Shown here: in pieces, positions 16,051-23,814 of the stretch
Layout: each line of letters begins with the position of its first letter
How positions within the stretch are numbered: the first letter of the stretch is position 1
From: JALEGB01 sp038530925
GTDB lineage: Bacteria; Pseudomonadota; Alphaproteobacteria; Rhodobacterales; Rhodobacteraceae
Length of the DNA: 25,261 nt
Assembly: GCA_038530925.1 (NCBI GenBank)
Contig: JBCBCG010000037.1
Location: 1 to 25,261, forward strand
Direction: 5' to 3'
The notes under the pieces: generated by a model
Database searches by the model: none
What the model was told of the DNA's origin: nothing
What the model saw: only the letters and a program-made list of their open reading frames with translations
Position numbers and translations under genes: made by a program

Positions 16051-17631
16051 ATGCTGGACGAAGCCAAAGACGAAAGCGCTGAGCCAGGCGCGCCTACCGC
16101 GCGCGGCGCGATGCTCGACGTCGCCATCATCGGCGCGGGGCTTTCCGGAGTGTGCGCCGGCGCGCATCTCGCCCAGTCGCGCCCTCAGGATGAGTTCCTG
16201 ATCTTCGAGGCGCGCGAGGCGATCGGCGGCACATGGGATTTGTTCCGCTATCCCGGCATCCGCTCGGATTCCGACATGTTCACGCTCGGCTTCAGTTTCC
16301 GGCCCTGGACCGACGGCAAAGCGATCGCCGATGGACCGAGCATTCTGAATTACGTGCGTGAGACGGCGGAGGCGTATGGGCTCGACAAGCGCATGCGTTT
16401 CGGTCGCAAGGCGGTGTCCGCGGCCTGGTCGAGCGAGGAGGCGTGCTGGACGCTGAGGTTCGAGACGGCTGAGGGCGTTGAGACGGCGCGGGCGCGCTTC
16501 TTGATGCTCTGCACCGGCTATTATGATTATGATGGCGGCTACACGCCTGAATTCGCAGGAAGCGATACGTTCCAGGGCCAAATCGTGCATCCGCAGAAAT
16601 GGCCGGAGGGGCTCGATCTTAAAGACAAGAAGGTCGTCATCATCGGCAGCGGCGCGACCGCGGTTACCCTCGCGCCGGCGATCGCGCAAGAGGGCGCTCA
16701 GGTCGCTATGGTGCAGCGCACGCCGACTTATGTGATGGATCGCCCGGCCGAGGACCGCTTCGTCAATTTCGTCCGCCGCGTGCTGCCGAAGAAGGCCGCT
16801 TACGGCGCGGCGCGGGTGAAGAATATCGCGGAATCGATGCTCACCTTCCAACTCGCCAAGCTCCGCCCGAGGATGGTGCGGAACGCGGTGATCAAGAACG
16901 CCAAAGAACATCTTGGCGAAGAAGCGGGCGTCGAGACGCATTTCAGCCCGCCTTACGATCCCTGGGATCAACGTTTCTGCATCGCGCCGGACGGCGATTT
17001 CTTCAAAGCGATGGCGGCGGGCGATGTCACGCTGGTGACCGGCGCGATCGAGCGCTTCACGCCGAAAGGGCTGCGCATCGCCTCGGGCGAGCGGGCGGGC
17101 GAGGAGATTGAGGCGGACATCATCGTCACCGCGACCGGCCTCGTGATGAAGCTCGCCGGCGGCATGACGCTCTCGGTGGATGGGCGCGAGCACCCGGTCG
17201 GCGACACGATCTCCTATCGCGGCGCGATGTTCAGCGGCGCGCCGAACCTGGCGGCGACCTTCGGCTACACCAACGCGTCCTGGACGCTGAAATGCGAACT
17301 GATCGTGCGCTGGGTGATCCGTCTGCTCAACCACATGGAGGCGAAGGGTCTCGCCGTGGTGACGCCGACGCCGCCGAGCGATCTGAAATCGCGCGATCTC
17401 GTGAACCTCAGCTCAGGCTACATCGCGCGAGCCAAAGGCGTCCTGCCCCAGCAAGGCGATCGCGGCCCATGGCGCGTGCGCCAGAATTATCTTCGCGACC
17501 TCATCGGGTTCCGCCTGTCAAAGGTCGAGGCCGAGGGGCTCCGTTTCTCCGGCGCTCGGCCGTCCTCCACCGGCGCGGCGGATCAGACCGAGGCGACGCC
17601 GGGCGCCGCGCTGACCGACGCCCGGTCGTGA
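16051..17631 (+). CDS. Flavin-containing Baeyer-Villiger-type monooxygenase
   Basis: A 526-residue NADPH- and FAD-dependent class B monooxygenase. It has a first Rossmann motif IIGAGLSGVCAG (26-37), IFEAREAIGGTWDLFRYPGIRSDSD (in two parts around 51-75, with the GGTW of the family), the Baeyer-Villiger fingerprint FxGxxxHxxxWP seen as FQGQIVHPQKWP (174-185), and a second nucleotide motif VVIIGSGATAV (195-205). Such enzymes insert oxygen next to a ketone carbonyl to make an ester, or oxygenate soft nucleophiles. ATG 16051 follows an AAAGGGAAG about five bases away; ATG 16111, just before the FAD motif, is an alternative. The stop overlaps the SDR start by four bases. The order FMO-SDR-hydrolase recalls the mycobacterial mymA-lipR-sadH locus (established knowledge of that locus; homology not tested here). 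Confidence 0.93.
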   Translation: MLDEAKDESAEPGAPTARGAMLDVAIIGAGLSGVCAGAHLAQSRPQDEFLIFEAREAIGGTWDLFRYPGIRSDSDMFTLGFSFRPWTDGKAIADGPSILNYVRETAEAYGLDKRMRFGRKAVSAAWSSEEACWTLRFETAEGVETARARFLMLCTGYYDYDGGYTPEFAGSDTFQGQIVHPQKWPEGLDLKDKKVVIIGSGATAVTLAPAIAQEGAQVAMVQRTPTYVMDRPAEDRFVNFVRRVLPKKAAYGAARVKNIAESMLTFQLAKLRPRMVRNAVIKNAKEHLGEEAGVETHFSPPYDPWDQRFCIAPDGDFFKAMAAGDVTLVTGAIERFTPKGLRIASGERAGEEIEADIIVTATGLVMKLAGGMTLSVDGREHPVGDTISYRGAMFSGAPNLAATFGYTNASWTLKCELIVRWVIRLLNHMEAKGLAVVTPTPPSDLKSRDLVNLSSGYIARAKGVLPQQGDRGPWRVRQNYLRDLIGFRLSKVEAEGLRFSGARPSSTGAADQTEATPGAALTDARS

Positions 17632-18473
17632 GCGGCTTTCCCATCCGCGGCGCGACGGCGCTCGTCACCGGCGCCGCGGGCGGGATCGGACAGGCGGTGT
17701 CGCTGTCGCTCGCCTCGCGCGGCGCGAACCTGGCGCTGCTCGATCGGCGCCTCGGCGCGCTGAAGGAGACCGCCGCCGCCGCGGAGGCGCGCGGCGCGCG
17801 CGTGAGCCTGCATGAGGTCGATATGGCCGACGCCGCGGCGGTCGAGGCGACGCCGGAGGCGGTGCGCGCGGCGCAGGGTCGGCTTGATATCCTAGTAAAC
17901 AACGCGGGCGTCGCGCTGGGCGGCGCGCTTGATCAGGTGTCGATGGAGGATGTCGACTGGGTGCTCGACATCAATCTGCGCGGGCTCATCCGCATGACGA
18001 AGGCCTGCGCGCCGCTGCTGAAAGCCGCGCCTGAAGCGCGGATCGTCAACATCTCCAGCATCTTCGGCATTGTGACGCCGGCTGGGCAAGCGGCCTACTG
18101 CGCCAGCAAATTCGCCGTCCGCGGTTTCTCCGGCGCGCTTCGCGAGGAGCTGAAGGGAACGAAGATCGGCGTCACCGTGATCCATCCGGGCGGCGTCGCA
18201 ACCGAGATCGCGGTGAGCGCGCGCATGGGCGCGGGCGTCAGCAACGCGGAGGTGGTCGAGGCGCAGAAGCGGGCGAAAGCGCTGCTGCGGATGCCGCCCG
18301 CGCAGGCGGGCGAGATCATCGTCCGCGCCATTGAGCGCCGCCGCGCGCGCCGTCTGGTGGGAACGGACGCGCAGATCCTCGGGATCGTCGAGCGGCTCTT
18401 TCCGGTCAATCACATGGCGATCGCCGAACGCCTCTTCGGCGTCTCCTTCGCGGAGAAGAGCAAAGCGAGTTGA
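17628..18473 (+). CDS. Short-chain dehydrogenase/reductase (classical SDR)
   Basis: A 281-residue NAD(P)-dependent oxidoreductase acting on an alcohol/carbonyl. Classical SDR signatures are all present: TGAAGGIG (14-21), the DMAD adenine-site motif (65-68), NNAG (91-94), and the catalytic triad Ser144, Tyr157 and Lys161 in NISSIFG...AAYCASK, followed by HPGGVATEI. Asp39 at the end of the second strand (LLDRR) with adjacent arginines leaves coenzyme preference unclear. GTG 17628 is chosen because it overlaps the monooxygenase TGA (GTGA) and gives the standard N-terminus; the frame is open further upstream but only as a shadow of the monooxygenase. Context suggests it makes the ketone substrate of the monooxygenase, or reduces an aldehyde product. 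Confidence 0.93.
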   Translation: MSGFPIRGATALVTGAAGGIGQAVSLSLASRGANLALLDRRLGALKETAAAAEARGARVSLHEVDMADAAAVEATPEAVRAAQGRLDILVNNAGVALGGALDQVSMEDVDWVLDINLRGLIRMTKACAPLLKAAPEARIVNISSIFGIVTPAGQAAYCASKFAVRGFSGALREELKGTKIGVTVIHPGGVATEIAVSARMGAGVSNAEVVEAQKRAKALLRMPPAQAGEIIVRAIERRRARRLVGTDAQILGIVERLFPVNHMAIAERLFGVSFAEKSKAS

Positions 18474-18516
18474 CCGCATCGGCGCGGCCTAGAGCATCAG
18501 AATAAGGACGGTTCAG

Positions 18517-19518
18517 ATGGGCGCATTCTTCATTCTTCTCTTCGTTCTGGCGGCTCTGCTGCTGGGCGGTCTCTATCTCGCCGGGCTGCGCAACGCGGCG
18601 AAGGCGGCGGCCGCCGCGCCAAAGATCGGTCAGGAGACGGCGACGCGGGGCGGGTCGATCCATTGGGTCGAGAGCGGGCCGGCGGAGGGGCGGCCGGTGC
18701 TGTGTCTGCATGGTCTCTCGGGCAATCTGCGCCACTTCACCTATGCGCTGACGCCGCTTTTGTCGGATGAGTTCCGCGTCATCGCCATCGACCGGCCTGG
18801 CTGCGGCTATTCCCGCCGCCGCGGGGCGGAGGACGCGCCCTTGCCGGAGCAAGCGCGGATGATCGCCGATTTTCTCGACCGTGAAGGCGTCGAGCGGCCG
18901 TTGGTGGTCGGCCACTCGCTCGGCGGCGCGTTGGCGCTGACTTTGGCGCTCGATCATCCAGACAAAGTCTCGGGCCTCGCGCTCCTCGCGCCGGCGACCA
19001 TGCCGGTGGAGGAGGTGCCGCCGATGTTCAAGGCGTTGACGGTGCAGTCGCCGGGCTTGCGCGCGTTTCTCGGCCATACGCTGATCGGCGCGCTGGCGCC
19101 GCTCAAAGCGGAGGAGACGACGCGCGCGGTGTTCGCGCCGGAGACGCCGCCGGCGGATTTCGACGCGAAGGCGGGCGGGATCCTGGCGGTGACGCCGCGG
19201 GGCTACATCGTCTCCAGCGAGGATTTGGTGCATGGCGCCGGCGGGGCCGAGGCGCTGGCCGCGCGCTATGCGACCGAGCTGCGCGCGCCGGGCGGCGTGC
19301 TTTACGGCGCGGCGGATGCGGTGATCTCGCCCGAGCGCCATGGAAGAGGCTTCACCAAGACGGCGCCGAGCCTGCGCTATGAGGAAATCGAGGGCGCGGG
19401 CCATATGCTGCCGATCCTCTGGCCGGAGCGCTGCGCCGCCTTCATCCGCGCCATCGCGCGCGAAACCGCCGAGAACGCCGCGCCGCAAGGCGCGTCTGAG
19501 GCCACGCCCGCGCAATGA
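18517..19518 (+). CDS. Membrane-anchored alpha/beta hydrolase, copy 1
   Basis: A 333-residue serine hydrolase, probably an esterase or lipase-like enzyme. An N-terminal hydrophobic segment (about 3-23) would anchor it in the inner membrane. The alpha/beta fold follows with the oxyanion motif CLHGLSGN (63-70), the nucleophile elbow GHSLGG with Ser134, the acid Asp267 in LYGAADAVI and His296 in EGAGHMLPI. ATG 18517 is preceded by AAGGAC, nine bases upstream, and lies 43 bases after the SDR stop. The gene overlaps its paralogue by four bases (ATGA). In context it could cleave the ester made by the Baeyer-Villiger enzyme; substrate is inference. The C-terminal 25 residues are Ala-rich and likely flexible. 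Confidence 0.92.
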   Translation: MGAFFILLFVLAALLLGGLYLAGLRNAAKAAAAAPKIGQETATRGGSIHWVESGPAEGRPVLCLHGLSGNLRHFTYALTPLLSDEFRVIAIDRPGCGYSRRRGAEDAPLPEQARMIADFLDREGVERPLVVGHSLGGALALTLALDHPDKVSGLALLAPATMPVEEVPPMFKALTVQSPGLRAFLGHTLIGALAPLKAEETTRAVFAPETPPADFDAKAGGILAVTPRGYIVSSEDLVHGAGGAEALAARYATELRAPGGVLYGAADAVISPERHGRGFTKTAPSLRYEEIEGAGHMLPILWPERCAAFIRAIARETAENAAPQGASEATPAQ

Positions 19519-20492
19519 CGCTGATCTGGATCTTCGCGGGCCTGGCGGCGCTTTTGTTCGGCGCGCGGCTGATTGGCCGACGCAATGCGCGGCGGGCGGA
19601 GGCGGACGCGCCGGCGATCGGGTCGATGACACGCGTTTCGGGCGGCGCGATCCATTGGACCAGCGATGGTCCGACAGACGCTGATGCTCCGGTTCAGACC
19701 GTGGTCTGCATCCACGGCCTCTCCGGCAATTTGCGCAATTTCACCTACGCTCTGACGCCGCTTTTGCGAGATCGCTTCCGCGTCATCGCCATCGACCGGC
19801 CGGGCTGCGGCTATTCCCGCCGCGGCGGCTTTGCGGATGCGAGCTTTGAAGCGCAAGCGCGGATGATCGCGGCGTTTCTCGACGCTGAAGGCGTCGAGCG
19901 GCCGATCTTGGCGGGCCATTCGCTCGGCGGCGCGCTCGCGCTGCAGCTTGCCTTGGATTATCCGGACAAAGTCGGCGGGATCGCGCTGCTCGCACCGCTG
20001 ACGCGGCCCGCGGCGCCGCCGATGTTCGCATTGATCGACATTCCCTTTGGCGGGGCCCGGGCGGCCTTAGGCGCGACCGTCGCCGGCGCGCTTGGGCCTC
20101 TACAGGCCAACAGCGTTTTGGGCCGGGTCTTCGCGCCCGAGCCTGTTCCCGCATCGTTTCGGATCGAAGGGGGCGCCGATCTCGCTCTGCGCGCGGACAA
20201 CTTCGTGGCCTCCGCCGAAGACTTGACGGCGAGCCGCCCGTCGCTCCGTGATTTGGCCGCGCGGACGCCGGATCTAAAGACGCTCGGCGGCGTGCTGTTC
20301 GGGACGGCCGATGAAGTTCTGGAGGAGCCGCTTCACGGCGCGGCGTTCGCCAAGACCGCGCCGCATCTCTCTTACGAGAAGATCCCTGGCGCCGGCCATA
20401 TGCTGCCGATTACGCAGGCCCAAGCGTCGGCCGCCTTCATCCGGCGCATCGCCGATCGCGTTCGCGCCGACGCGGCGCCAGCCTCGCCATAG
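19515..20492 (+). CDS. Membrane-anchored alpha/beta hydrolase, copy 2 (tandem paralogue)
   Basis: A 325-residue paralogue of the preceding hydrolase. The N-terminal anchor is shorter (about 3-20). The motifs CIHGLSGNL (65-73), GHSLGG with Ser136, Asp266 in LFGTADEVL and His295 in PGAGHMLPI complete the triad. Long blocks are nearly the same in both copies (FTYALTPLL, FRVIAIDRPGCGYSRR, GVERP, LAPxTxP), whereas the cap region (about 170-250) differs strongly. This points to tandem duplication followed by divergence of the substrate-covering cap. The start ATG 19515 overlaps the previous TGA. The operon appears to end here; a separate promoter serves the metal transporter downstream. Confidence 0.92.
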   Translation: MTLIWIFAGLAALLFGARLIGRRNARRAEADAPAIGSMTRVSGGAIHWTSDGPTDADAPVQTVVCIHGLSGNLRNFTYALTPLLRDRFRVIAIDRPGCGYSRRGGFADASFEAQARMIAAFLDAEGVERPILAGHSLGGALALQLALDYPDKVGGIALLAPLTRPAAPPMFALIDIPFGGARAALGATVAGALGPLQANSVLGRVFAPEPVPASFRIEGGADLALRADNFVASAEDLTASRPSLRDLAARTPDLKTLGGVLFGTADEVLEEPLHGAAFAKTAPHLSYEKIPGAGHMLPITQAQASAAFIRRIADRVRADAAPASP

Positions 20493-20568
20493 GCCTGTCC
20501 TCAAGCTCTTTTTCGACGCTAGCGCGTGCGGCGTGCGATGCAGTTTTGGCGTTGCTGCAGCGCAAAAT

Positions 20569-20583
20569 TGAGAATAAGTCGCA
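20569..20583 (+). promoter_or_regulatory. Fur-family-like operator (imperfect 7-1-7 dyad) upstream of the metal transporter
   Basis: TGAGAATAAGTCGCA matches the form TGAnAAT-N-ATTnTCA: the left half fits well, the right half agrees with the mirrored left half at five of seven bases. It sits six bases before the -35 hexamer. Additional symmetry: CGCAAAA at 20561-20567 mirrors TTTTGCG at 20596-20602, and TTCTCA (20608-20613) mirrors the TGAGAA half. A Fur, Mur, Zur or Irr-type repressor is plausible; the sequence does not decide which. Confidence 0.45.
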
Positions 20584-20589
20584 ATCGCA

Positions 20590-20619
20590 TTGACCTTTTG
20601 CGAACCGTTCTCATATTCA
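20590..20619 (+). promoter_or_regulatory. Sigma-70-type promoter for the metal ABC transporter operon
   Basis: TTGACC (20590-20595) and TATTCA (20614-20619) are separated by 18 bases. Initiation would be around 20626, about 38 bases before the GTG start. The local AT-rich stretch stands out in otherwise GC-rich DNA. Confidence 0.5.
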
Positions 20620-20663
20620 CGGTCAGGCGGCGCTCAACGTCGCGGGACGACGGGAGATGTGCG

Positions 20664-21701
20664 GTGAAGCGAACTGTGCGGCGCGAGATGACGATGCGGC
20701 GGCGCGGCGTGATGGGCCGAAGAGCGTTGCTGGCGCTCTGCGCGGCGCTCGCTATTGCGGGAGGAGCGGCGTCTGGGCCGGCGGCGGCGGCCGAGGCCGG
20801 CGATCCTGCGCCGCTGAAGATCGTCGCCACCACAGGCATGATCGCGGATGCGGTGCGCGCCGTCGGCGGCGAGGCGGCCGAGGTGCGCGCCTTGATGGGG
20901 CCTGGCGTCGACCCTCACGCCTATCGCCAGAACCGCAGCGACGTGCTCGCCATGACGCGGGCGGACATCGTGTTTTGGAACGGCCTCTATCTCGAAGCGC
21001 AGATGGAGAGTTTTCTCCTGAGATTGGGCGAGCGCTCGCGCGTCGTGGCGCTGGCGGAGGCCGCGCCGACGGATCGATTGATCGCGCATGACGACTACCC
21101 TGATCGCCAGGATCCGCATCTCTGGATGGAGCCGGCCCTCTGGGCGCAGACGATCGCCGCGATCCGCGACGCGATGATCGCTGAGAGGCCGGCGCAAGCG
21201 GCGCTCTTCACCGCGAATGCGCAGGCGTATGTCGCTGAGCTTGAAGCGCTCGACGCCTATGGCCGTAAGGTTCTCGGGTCCGTGCCTGAGGAAAGCCGCG
21301 TGCTCCTCACCGCGCATGACGCATTCAACTATTTCGGCCGCGCCTACGATTTCGAGGTGATGGGCGTCCAAGGGATCTCGACCGAAAGCGAGGCGGGCGT
21401 CGCGCGCATCGCCGAGCTGGCGCGCCTTCTGGCGGAGCGCCGCATCGGCGCGGTCTTCGTCGAGACCTCGGTGTCGGACCGAAACATGCGCGCTTTGATC
21501 GAAGGCGCGGCGGCCGAAGGCCATGCGGTCGCGATCGGCGCGGAGCTCTACTCGGACGCCATGGGCCCGAAGGGAAGCTATGAAGGCGGCTATCTCGGCA
21601 TGATGGACCACAATTTCACGGCGATCGCCCGCGCTCTCGGTGGCGAAGCGCCGGTCGGCGGGCGGCTCGGCCGGTTGGCTTTGCCCGAAGAGGGATCGTG
21701 A
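20664..21701 (+). CDS. troA: Periplasmic metal-binding protein of a Zn/Mn ABC transporter (TroA/ZnuA type)
   Basis: A 345-residue cluster A-I substrate-binding protein that captures Zn2+, Mn2+ or Fe2+ in the periplasm. A long basic n-region (RREMTMRRRGVMGRR) and hydrophobic core end near AAAA-E (about 43/44). Four likely metal ligands are visible: His85 (VDPHAYRQN), His152 (DPHLWMEP), His218 (TAHDAFNYFGRAYDF) and Asp298 (ELYSDAMG). A His3Asp set is the TroA-like pattern, whereas a Glu replaces the third His in the Mn-specific PsaA/MntC type. No His-rich loop typical of many ZnuA proteins is present. GTG 20664 is preferred because GGGAG lies seven bases upstream; ATG 20688 lacks such a site. 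First gene of a four-gene operon, overlapping the ATPase gene region. Confidence 0.9.
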   Translation: MKRTVRREMTMRRRGVMGRRALLALCAALAIAGGAASGPAAAAEAGDPAPLKIVATTGMIADAVRAVGGEAAEVRALMGPGVDPHAYRQNRSDVLAMTRADIVFWNGLYLEAQMESFLLRLGERSRVVALAEAAPTDRLIAHDDYPDRQDPHLWMEPALWAQTIAAIRDAMIAERPAQAALFTANAQAYVAELEALDAYGRKVLGSVPEESRVLLTAHDAFNYFGRAYDFEVMGVQGISTESEAGVARIAELARLLAERRIGAVFVETSVSDRNMRALIEGAAAEGHAVAIGAELYSDAMGPKGSYEGGYLGMMDHNFTAIARALGGEAPVGGRLGRLALPEEGS

Positions 21702-21703
21702 TC

Positions 21704-22552
21704 ATGGCGACGCTGCGCCCGTCTCAGCCGCAAGATCACCTGCGCGTGGCCAGCGTCGCGGGGCGCGCCGCCTCAAGCGACGAGGCGGCGCTCACGCAAA
21801 GTCCCTTCGCGGTCCGTGCGCTCACTGCGGCTTATGGCGCGACGCCGGCCGTGTTCTCGGTGGATCTGACGGCGCCGGATCGCTCGATGACGGCGATCAT
21901 CGGGCCCAACGGGGCGGGCAAGTCGACGCTCCTGAAAGCGGCGCTCGGCGTGACGCCGCGGCTTTCGGGCCGGGCGACGCATTACGGCGCGCCGTTGGAG
22001 CGCCGCCGCGCGGCGATCGCTTATGTGCCGCAGCGCGCGAGCGTCGATTGGGACTTTCCCGCTCGCGCGATCGACGTGGTTCTGATGGGGATGTCGCGCG
22101 AGCTCGGGCTGCTCCGGCCGCTGCGCGCCGCTCATCGCGCGCGTGCGATGGACTGCCTCGAGCGCGTCGGCATGGACGCCTTCGCCGACCGGCAGATCGG
22201 TCGGCTCTCCGGCGGCCAGCGCCAACGCGTTTTTCTCGCCCGCGCGCTGGCGCAAGAGGCCCGGCTCTATTTGCTCGATGAGCCTTTCGCCGGCGTCGAC
22301 GCCGCGACGGAGCGGGCGATCATCGACGTGCTGAAGGGGCTCCGCGACGAAGGGCGTACGGTGGTCGCCGTGCATCACGACCTCGCCACGGCGCCCGACT
22401 ATTTCGATCATCTCGTGCTGGTGAATGTCCGAAAAATCGCCGAAGGGCCGATGGCGGAGAGCTTCACCGCGGACGCTCTTCAGCGCGCGTATGGCGGCCG
22501 GCTCGCCGAGGGACAGCTGTCGCGCCTCGGCGCCAACGCCGGCGCCGCGTGA
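21704..22552 (+). CDS. troB: ATP-binding protein of the Zn/Mn ABC transporter (TroB/ZnuC type)
   Basis: A 282-residue cytoplasmic ATPase that drives the transporter. Walker A GPNGAGKST (67-75), Q-loop VPQRASVDWDFP (Gln110; the VDWDFP form is typical of metal-type transporters), signature LSGGQRQR (168-175), Walker B LYLLDEP with D-loop GVD (188-199) and switch His225 in AVHHDL are all intact. About 35 extra residues precede the first beta strand and look unstructured. ATG 21704 is preferred because AGAGGG is nine bases upstream; GTG 21698, which overlaps the troA stop as GTGA, is in frame two codons earlier but too close to that site. Separated from the first permease gene by 35 bases. Confidence 0.93.
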   Translation: MATLRPSQPQDHLRVASVAGRAASSDEAALTQSPFAVRALTAAYGATPAVFSVDLTAPDRSMTAIIGPNGAGKSTLLKAALGVTPRLSGRATHYGAPLERRRAAIAYVPQRASVDWDFPARAIDVVLMGMSRELGLLRPLRAAHRARAMDCLERVGMDAFADRQIGRLSGGQRQRVFLARALAQEARLYLLDEPFAGVDAATERAIIDVLKGLRDEGRTVVAVHHDLATAPDYFDHLVLVNVRKIAEGPMAESFTADALQRAYGGRLAEGQLSRLGANAGAA

Positions 22553-22587
22553 GGCGCGCGGCGATCGCTGGATTTAGGTGAGCGCGG

Positions 22588-23814
22588 ATGCGCGGCGACA
22601 TTCTCTTTGACGCCCTGCTCCTGAACGCGGGCTATAACGCGGCGCTGGTCTCGATCGGCGCAGCGCTGCTGGCGGGCGCGGCCGGCGGGGTCGGCGCCTT
22701 TCTCTTCCTGCGTCGCCGCGCCTTGATCAGCGACGCCGTCGCCCATGCGACGCTGCCGGGCGTCGCGCTCGCCTTTCTGGCGATGGTCGCGCTGGGCGGC
22801 GATGGGCGAAGCCTTATCGGGTTGACCTTCGGCGCCGCGGCGACCGCCCTCCTGGGGTTTCTCGCCGTGGAATGGATCGCCCGGCGCACGCGCCTCGGTG
22901 AGGATGCGGCGATCGGCGCTGTTCTGTCAGTGTTTTTCGGCGCCGGCATCGTGCTCCTCACCGTGATCCAGAGCCTTTCCGTCGGGCGTCAGGCGGGGCT
23001 TGAGGATTTTCTGTTCGGCTCGGCGGCCGGAATGCTGTTCGAGGATGCGGCGCTGATCGCAGGCGGCGGCGCCGCGCTCGCCGCGGCGGTCTACGCGCTG
23101 CGGCGGCCGATGGCGTTGATCGCCTTCGATCCGGGCTACGCCGCGGCGAGCGGCGTCGATGTGCGGCGCACCGATTTGGCGATGATGGCGCTGGGCGCCG
23201 CCGTCATTGTGATCGGCATTAAGATCGTCGGCTTGCTCCTAATCGTGGCGCTTCTGATCATTCCGCCGGTGGCGGCGCGGTTCTGGACCGACCGGGTCGA
23301 TCAGGTCGCGGTGATCGGCGCGGCGATCGGGGCCGCCTCCGCCTATCTTGGCGCGGCGCTCTCGGCCGCGGCGCCGAACCTGCCCACGGGCGCGGTGATC
23401 GTGCTGATCGCCTTCGCCGTCTGCATGCTTTCGCTCCTCCTCGCGCCGCGGCGCGGCGTGTTGGCGGCGGCGCTCCGCTGGCGCGCCTTCCAGCGGCGCG
23501 TGCATCTGCGCCAAGGCTTGCTGGCGCTGGCGCGCGGCGAGCCGATCTATGACGGGCTCACCTTGCGCGTGCTCCGCCGCGCCGGGCTGATCCATGGCGA
23601 CGGCGTGCCCACCGAAGCGGGGCGGGCGGAGGCGGCGCGCGCTTTGTTCGATGAGCGGCGCTGGGAGACGGCCCGGCGCCTGCGCGGGGACGAGCCGGGT
23701 TTCGGCGCCGCCGACGGCTTGGCGCCGATCGAGACGGTGCTGACGCCGGATGAGATCGCGGCGGTGGACGCGGCGACGGCGCCGCTCGCGCCAGCGGAGG
23801 AGCACGAGCGGTGA
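22588..23814 (+). CDS. troC: Metal ABC transporter permease with DtxR-like C-terminal extension (TroC type)
   Basis: A 408-residue inner-membrane permease of the ABC-3 family. Residues 1-286 are the usual eight- to nine-helix domain, with LRRRALISDAVAHATLPGVA (the coupling-loop region), DPGYAAASGVD and IKIVGLLLIVALLIIPPVAARF. The family normally ends near 290, but here about 120 soluble residues follow. These contain a winged-helix-like stretch: LALARGEPIYDGLTLRVLRR, AGLIHGDGVPTEAGRAEAA and RALFDERRWE, which resembles the DtxR/MntR pattern 'LTPxGRxxAxxVLRRHRLWE'. The metal-ligating residues of that family are not kept. ATG 22588 follows AGGTGAG. The stop overlaps the next gene (GTGATG). Confidence 0.92.
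   Translation: MRGDILFDALLLNAGYNAALVSIGAALLAGAAGGVGAFLFLRRRALISDAVAHATLPGVALAFLAMVALGGDGRSLIGLTFGAAATALLGFLAVEWIARRTRLGEDAAIGAVLSVFFGAGIVLLTVIQSLSVGRQAGLEDFLFGSAAGMLFEDAALIAGGGAALAAAVYALRRPMALIAFDPGYAAASGVDVRRTDLAMMALGAAVIVIGIKIVGLLLIVALLIIPPVAARFWTDRVDQVAVIGAAIGAASAYLGAALSAAAPNLPTGAVIVLIAFAVCMLSLLLAPRRGVLAAALRWRAFQRRVHLRQGLLALARGEPIYDGLTLRVLRRAGLIHGDGVPTEAGRAEAARALFDERRWETARRLRGDEPGFGAADGLAPIETVLTPDEIAAVDAATAPLAPAEEHER

Noticed and set aside
15925..17334. 469-codon minus-strand frame opposite the monooxygenase
   Set aside because: The plus strand encodes an intact Baeyer-Villiger-type enzyme with all motifs; the minus product is Arg/His-rich and motif-free.
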